In this document: positions 60,948-64,000 of the stretch, in pieces
Position numbering within the stretch: position 1 is the stretch's first letter
Layout: every line of letters starts with the position of its first letter
Program-made: the position numbers and the translations under genes
NCBI GenBank assembly: GCA_020354645.1
Contig: CP070652.1
Location: forward strand, 832,925-896,924
Direction: 5' to 3'
Length of the DNA stretch: 64,000 bases
From: Deltaproteobacteria bacterium
GTDB lineage: Bacteria; Desulfobacterota; Desulfobacteria; Desulfobacterales; G020354645
The notes under the pieces: model-generated
What the model was told of the DNA's origin: nothing
Databases searched by the model: none
The model's input: the letters and a program-made list of their open reading frames with translations, nothing else

Positions 60948-63329
60948 ATGAGTCTGGATTACGACAAAATCAGAAAAGAAGCAGAATCACCCCAAGCATC
61001 GATGAGTGCCTACAGTGATTTGTTTGCCGCCCTGGCTTTTGTTTTTCTGTTTCTCTATGTGATATCGAGCATTCAATTGAGTCTACAATCCATTTCTTCC
61101 AGGCTGGAAGCCCAAAAACTACAGGCCAAACTTGAGGCGTACGAACTTCCACTTGAAGCTGAAACACAAGACGCAGTTAATGAACAACAGGAAGTTGATT
61201 ACGAGAAGATCTTAAAGAAACTGGCTTTGCTGGAAAAGCAAACCCAGCAGGAGGCAGAAAAATTTTATCAGCAAGCTCAGGCACTGCAAGAATACGAAAA
61301 AGAACTGATCAGCAAATATCAGACGGTTGTTGAACATGTTCAGAAAAAAAACAGAGACTTAGCCGTTGCTATCAGAAAACAGGAAGCCGCCTCTCAGGAG
61401 CAGCAGGCCGACTTTGAAACCACCCTTGCCAGTCAAGAAAAAAAGTATGCCGAGGCACTTGGCGGTTTCAAGGAGCAGATCGCCCAGCGCGAACAAAAGC
61501 TACAGGAGCTTGAAAAGGAAAAGGAAGTTATTACCGCTGAAAAAGAAAACCTGCTGGCGGATCAGCAGCGGTTGCGTGAAAATCTTGGCGAAACCCGAAT
61601 AAAAATACAGGCCCTGGAGGAGGATAAAAAAGCTGTTGCCCTTGAAAGGCAAATGCTTTTGGCCGAACAGCAAACGCTTCAGGAACAACTGGGCAAAACC
61701 CAGGAAAAGATTCTGACCCTCGAAAAGGATAAGGAATCGGTTATTGCTGAAAAAGAAAGAATTTTGGCTGATCAGCAGATGCTTGAAAAAGAACTGGGTC
61801 AAAGCCACGCATATTTGCAAACCTTGGAGCAGGATAAGGAGGCGCTTGCTTCTGATAAAGAAAAGCTTCTTGCAGACCAAGACAGACTGCAGAAAAAACT
61901 CCGACAAAGCAAGGTAAAATTGGTGGCCCTCGAAAAAGGCAAAAGAGAAGCCGTTGCCGAGAAAGAAAAACTGGCTACCGCTCAAACGAGGCTTCAAAGA
62001 GAATTGGGCCAAAGCAGGGCCAAGCTGCAGGCCCTGGAAAAAGGATATCAACTCGCGGCCGCCGAAAAACAAAAGCTGCTCGTAGCGCAAAAACGGCTCC
62101 AGAGGGAACTGGGCAAAACCACCTCAAAGATGCAGGCCCTGGAAAAGGGTAAGGATGCTGCCGCGGCCAAAAAAGAAAAATATTTGACCGCTCAAAAAAA
62201 GTTACAGACAGAACTGGATAAAAGCAGAGCAAAACTGCTGTCGCTGGAAAAAGGTCGACGGTCTGCAGCGTCTGAAAAAGAAAGGCTTTTAGCTGAACAG
62301 AGAAGGCTGCAGGGACAACTTGGTGAAAGCAAAGAAAAATTAGCGGAACTGGAAAAGGATAAAGCCGCTGTTGAAGGTGAAAGAGGAAACCTCTTAACCG
62401 CTCAGCAGGTGCTCCAGGAAGAACTTGATAAAAGCAGGGCCAGGCTGACAAAGCTGGCACGGGGTAAAAAAGCCGCCGAGGGTGACAAAGACAAACTGCT
62501 GGCAGACCAGCAAAAACTATTGGGAGAACTGGGCAAAAGCAAGGCTGCCCTCCAAGAGCTGGAAAAAGGCAAGGCTGCCGCCGAGGGCGACAACGACAAG
62601 CTTTTAGCCGCCCAACATGCACTTCAGAAGGAACTGGGTCAAAGCAAAAACAAATTACAAGAACTGGCAGAGGGCAAGAAAGCGGCAGCGGCAGAAATTG
62701 CAAAACTTACCACTGATCAAGAAAAGCTTCAAAAGCGGCTGAAAGATATTCAAGCCAAAGAGCAACTCCGCAACAATATCATTGCGAGTCTAAAGGATAA
62801 TTTTGAGCGCCATGGCATTGATGCCGAAATTGATCAAGCCACCGGTGAAGTCACTTTACCGTTTAACAAGGCCTATTTTGATTTCGACAGCGATGTGCTG
62901 AAACCGGAAATGACCCGGTACTTAAGAAAGATAATCCCCGTTTATGCCAAGAGCATCTTCGGCGAAGGCGATGTCACGAAATTCATAAAATCTATAGAAG
63001 TCGTTGGTTCGGCATCGCCGATATATCTGGGAAAATATGTGAATCCGCATAGTCTTTCCACAGAAACGCGCACAGCATTAAATTATAATATGGATCTAAG
63101 TTATAGAAGGGCCCGTTCGATATTCAAATACATACTAGACAGAAAAAACATACAATTCGATCATCAAAGAGATCTTATGCTGTACCTTAAAGTTACCGGT
63201 CGCAGCTATCTGGGTGCCGCTCCAATGAAAGAATCACCCAAAGAGAGCATCGATATGGATGAATTCTGCAATCAGTATGATTGTGAAAAATTGCAAAGTG
63301 CCATTATTCGGTTTAACCTAATAGATTAG
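60948..63329 (+). CDS. MotB-like OmpA-domain protein with very long repeated coiled coil
   Basis: A 793-residue protein. One membrane helix lies at about residues 22-46, and Asp24 sits at its cytoplasmic edge (AYSDLFAALAFVFLFLYV), where MotB/ZorB-type stators carry their ion-binding Asp. A coiled coil runs from about 50 to 610. Within it, eleven full 35-residue repeats (five heptads each, residues 202-586) and a partial twelfth follow the pattern LLADQQ.LQ..LG.S..KL..LEK.K. The C-terminal part (about 620-793) has an OmpA/MotB-like fold with YFDFDSDVLKPEMTRYL and RRARSIFKYILD. It is transcribed with a MotA-like gene 11 bp downstream. Likely function: an ion-driven stator for an unknown task. 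Confidence 0.82.
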   Translation: MSLDYDKIRKEAESPQASMSAYSDLFAALAFVFLFLYVISSIQLSLQSISSRLEAQKLQAKLEAYELPLEAETQDAVNEQQEVDYEKILKKLALLEKQTQQEAEKFYQQAQALQEYEKELISKYQTVVEHVQKKNRDLAVAIRKQEAASQEQQADFETTLASQEKKYAEALGGFKEQIAQREQKLQELEKEKEVITAEKENLLADQQRLRENLGETRIKIQALEEDKKAVALERQMLLAEQQTLQEQLGKTQEKILTLEKDKESVIAEKERILADQQMLEKELGQSHAYLQTLEQDKEALASDKEKLLADQDRLQKKLRQSKVKLVALEKGKREAVAEKEKLATAQTRLQRELGQSRAKLQALEKGYQLAAAEKQKLLVAQKRLQRELGKTTSKMQALEKGKDAAAAKKEKYLTAQKKLQTELDKSRAKLLSLEKGRRSAASEKERLLAEQRRLQGQLGESKEKLAELEKDKAAVEGERGNLLTAQQVLQEELDKSRARLTKLARGKKAAEGDKDKLLADQQKLLGELGKSKAALQELEKGKAAAEGDNDKLLAAQHALQKELGQSKNKLQELAEGKKAAAAEIAKLTTDQEKLQKRLKDIQAKEQLRNNIIASLKDNFERHGIDAEIDQATGEVTLPFNKAYFDFDSDVLKPEMTRYLRKIIPVYAKSIFGEGDVTKFIKSIEVVGSASPIYLGKYVNPHSLSTETRTALNYNMDLSYRRARSIFKYILDRKNIQFDHQRDLMLYLKVTGRSYLGAAPMKESPKESIDMDEFCNQYDCEKLQSAIIRFNLID
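61551..62705 (+). repeat. Eleven tandem 105-bp repeats in the stator-like gene
   Basis: The coding stretch of residues 202-586 consists of eleven 105-bp units (35 codons each) plus a partial twelfth. Units share LLADQQ, LQ-LG-S, K-LE and K-LEKGK positions and vary elsewhere, so the array is old or diversified, not freshly expanded. Confidence 0.8.
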
Positions 63330-63340
63330 GAGGCAGTTAA

Positions 63341-64000
63341 ATGAGTGAAATTATCAATGATATATGTACGACCTTGATCGCATATGGCGCTGACAATCTG
63401 ATGCCAATTCTGATTTTCGTATTTTTTATCGGGGTAATCTTAAAAATCCTGATGTATTACCTTTTGAAATCCGAGTATAATTTTTCTTCCGCCTTTGAGA
63501 CCCGCACCCATCGCTATCTAAACAAAGAATACCAAGATGGCAAAAAGTACAGCAAATTTCATGATGTGGTTGGATTTATCTTAAATAAAACGTTTCAGGA
63601 GTCATATATCTCCCGCAAAAAGCAGTTTAGAAAACGCAAAGAAGACCCCAAAGTTGCGGCGCTGAATAAAATGTTTTTAATTGAAGTCGGCGCTAAATCC
63701 CTAATTGACGATACGCTTAAGCAAACCAAATATCATGATACCGGAAAAGCCCCTGATTTTGAAAGTATTTCAAAGTTTGTTTTTAATTCGAATCCCTATT
63801 TCAATAAATTGTGGGGATTTATCCCTATCGGCTTAACGAATAATGTGTTTTCACGCTTACCCAGCCTGTTTATTATCGGCGGCATTTTTGGAACCTTTTT
63901 GGGGATAAGTAAAGGTTTGCCTGCGTTAAAAGCTATGGATCCCGGTAATATAGTGGCTGCTCAGGCAACCCTGGAGAACTTTCTTGAAAGTATGACCTTT
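63341..64000 (+). CDS. MotA/TolQ/ExbB-like proton-channel protein, 3' end beyond the window
   Basis: At least 220 residues; no stop before the window end. GGAGG (63329-63333) precedes ATG 63341, 11 bp after the MotB-like gene. One hydrophobic segment lies at about 20-40 (LMPILIFVFFIGVILKILMYYL). A cytoplasmic helical stretch rich in Lys/Arg follows (to about 130). Then SRLPSLFIIGGIFGTFLGISKGLPAL (about 176-201) resembles the MotA/TolQ signature (GTxxG pattern in the channel helix). The rest of the channel lies outside the window. With the upstream MotB-like protein it should form a stator complex in the inner membrane. Confidence 0.8.
   Translation, partial: MSEIINDICTTLIAYGADNLMPILIFVFFIGVILKILMYYLLKSEYNFSSAFETRTHRYLNKEYQDGKKYSKFHDVVGFILNKTFQESYISRKKQFRKRKEDPKVAALNKMFLIEVGAKSLIDDTLKQTKYHDTGKAPDFESISKFVFNSNPYFNKLWGFIPIGLTNNVFSRLPSLFIIGGIFGTFLGISKGLPALKAMDPGNIVAAQATLENFLESMTF

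Noticed and set aside
61500..62090. A 196-codon minus-strand frame over the coiled coil
   Set aside because: Also the shadow of Lys/Glu/Gln-rich codons; repeated FLS-type words come from the tandem DNA repeat.
61975..62703. A 242-codon antisense frame over the coiled-coil repeats
   Set aside because: It mirrors the repetitive codon pattern of the stator-like gene (rich in Phe, Leu, Cys and Pro); no ribosome site or homology signs.
60948..64000. A complete Zorya defence system
   Set aside because: Only A- and B-like stator parts are visible, in reversed order and with the tail on the other subunit; no ZorC, ZorD or ZorE-like gene is in the window.
1..64000. CRISPR arrays, tRNA or rRNA genes, complete transposases or prophage
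   Set aside because: No regularly spaced identical repeats, no conserved RNA-gene sequences and no transposase, integrase or phage structural proteins were recognised.

Overview
The window looks like chromosome of an anaerobic, cytochrome-rich deltaproteobacterium (Desulfobacterota, most likely near Desulfobacterales). The basis is gene content, not a database match: an NfnAB-type electron-bifurcating transhydrogenase, many multihaem c-type cytochromes, an NrfD-type quinone module, corrinoid methyltransferases of the MttB family, PAS-rich sensors with sigma-54 output, and intergenic palindromes spread between genes. No rRNA, tRNA, CRISPR array, complete insertion sequence or phage was seen.

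Layout. 1-4.8 kb: a membrane protein, then lnt-prfB (with the RF2 programmed frameshift) and an HD hydrolase. 5-9.4 kb: a cytidylate-kinase-like protein, a ketopantoate-reductase-like enzyme, the remains of a zinc-ribbon adenylate cyclase, and structured repeats. 9.4-15.8 kb (minus strand): nfnA-nfnB, a MoxR ATPase with a VWA partner, and a stand-alone MetE-core methyltransferase. 16-18.9 kb: a Cys-rich small protein with tatA, ssb, a YbaK deacylase and a FadR-type regulator. 19.1-29.6 kb: a methylotrophy island with one methyl-H4folate:corrinoid methyltransferase, two corrinoid proteins, three non-pyrrolysine MttB-family methyltransferases, a DUF1638 protein, an orphan HyuA-like ASKHA protein and a GntR regulator. 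29.8-36.8 kb: housekeeping and signalling genes (beta-propeller lipoprotein, hybrid kinase, SDR, exonuclease III, flavodoxin-like reductase, DUF2156). 37.1-44.9 kb: a four-PAS sigma-54 activator, a matching sigma-54 promoter with paired upstream repeats, an ABM-fold protein, two exported sulfatases and an outer-membrane protein. 45.2-47.4 kb: ferritin-like, universal stress and GAF proteins. 47.8-56.5 kb (minus strand): a nitrate-respiration island with napC/nrfH-like and octahaem HAO-like genes, napD-napA and a four-haem NapB-like gene, then a tetrahaem cytochrome, Tat-exported ferredoxin and NrfD-type membrane protein. 56.8-60.4 kb: an AhpD-fold protein, a DUF364 protein, cysE and cysK. 60.9-64 kb: a MotB-like protein with an enormous coiled coil and the start of a MotA-like partner, cut by the window edge.

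How they may work together. Methyl groups taken from quaternary amines (or another N-methyl compound) by the MttB proteins would pass through the corrinoid proteins to tetrahydrofolate and feed the C1 pathway; NfnAB would balance NADPH and ferredoxin. The NrfD-FeS-cytochrome module could carry quinol electrons to periplasmic NapA through the NapB-like protein, and the HAO-like octahaem protein with its NapC/NrfH-like quinol oxidase could reduce the resulting nitrite or its intermediates; together these form a plausible NrfA-independent route from nitrate to ammonium. TatA encoded nearby would serve NapA and the Tat-exported ferredoxin. The most unusual items are the MotA/MotB-like pair with eleven 35-residue coiled-coil repeats, the Nap-HAO arrangement, the three-MttB island, and a family of long intergenic palindromes that share a conserved apex.
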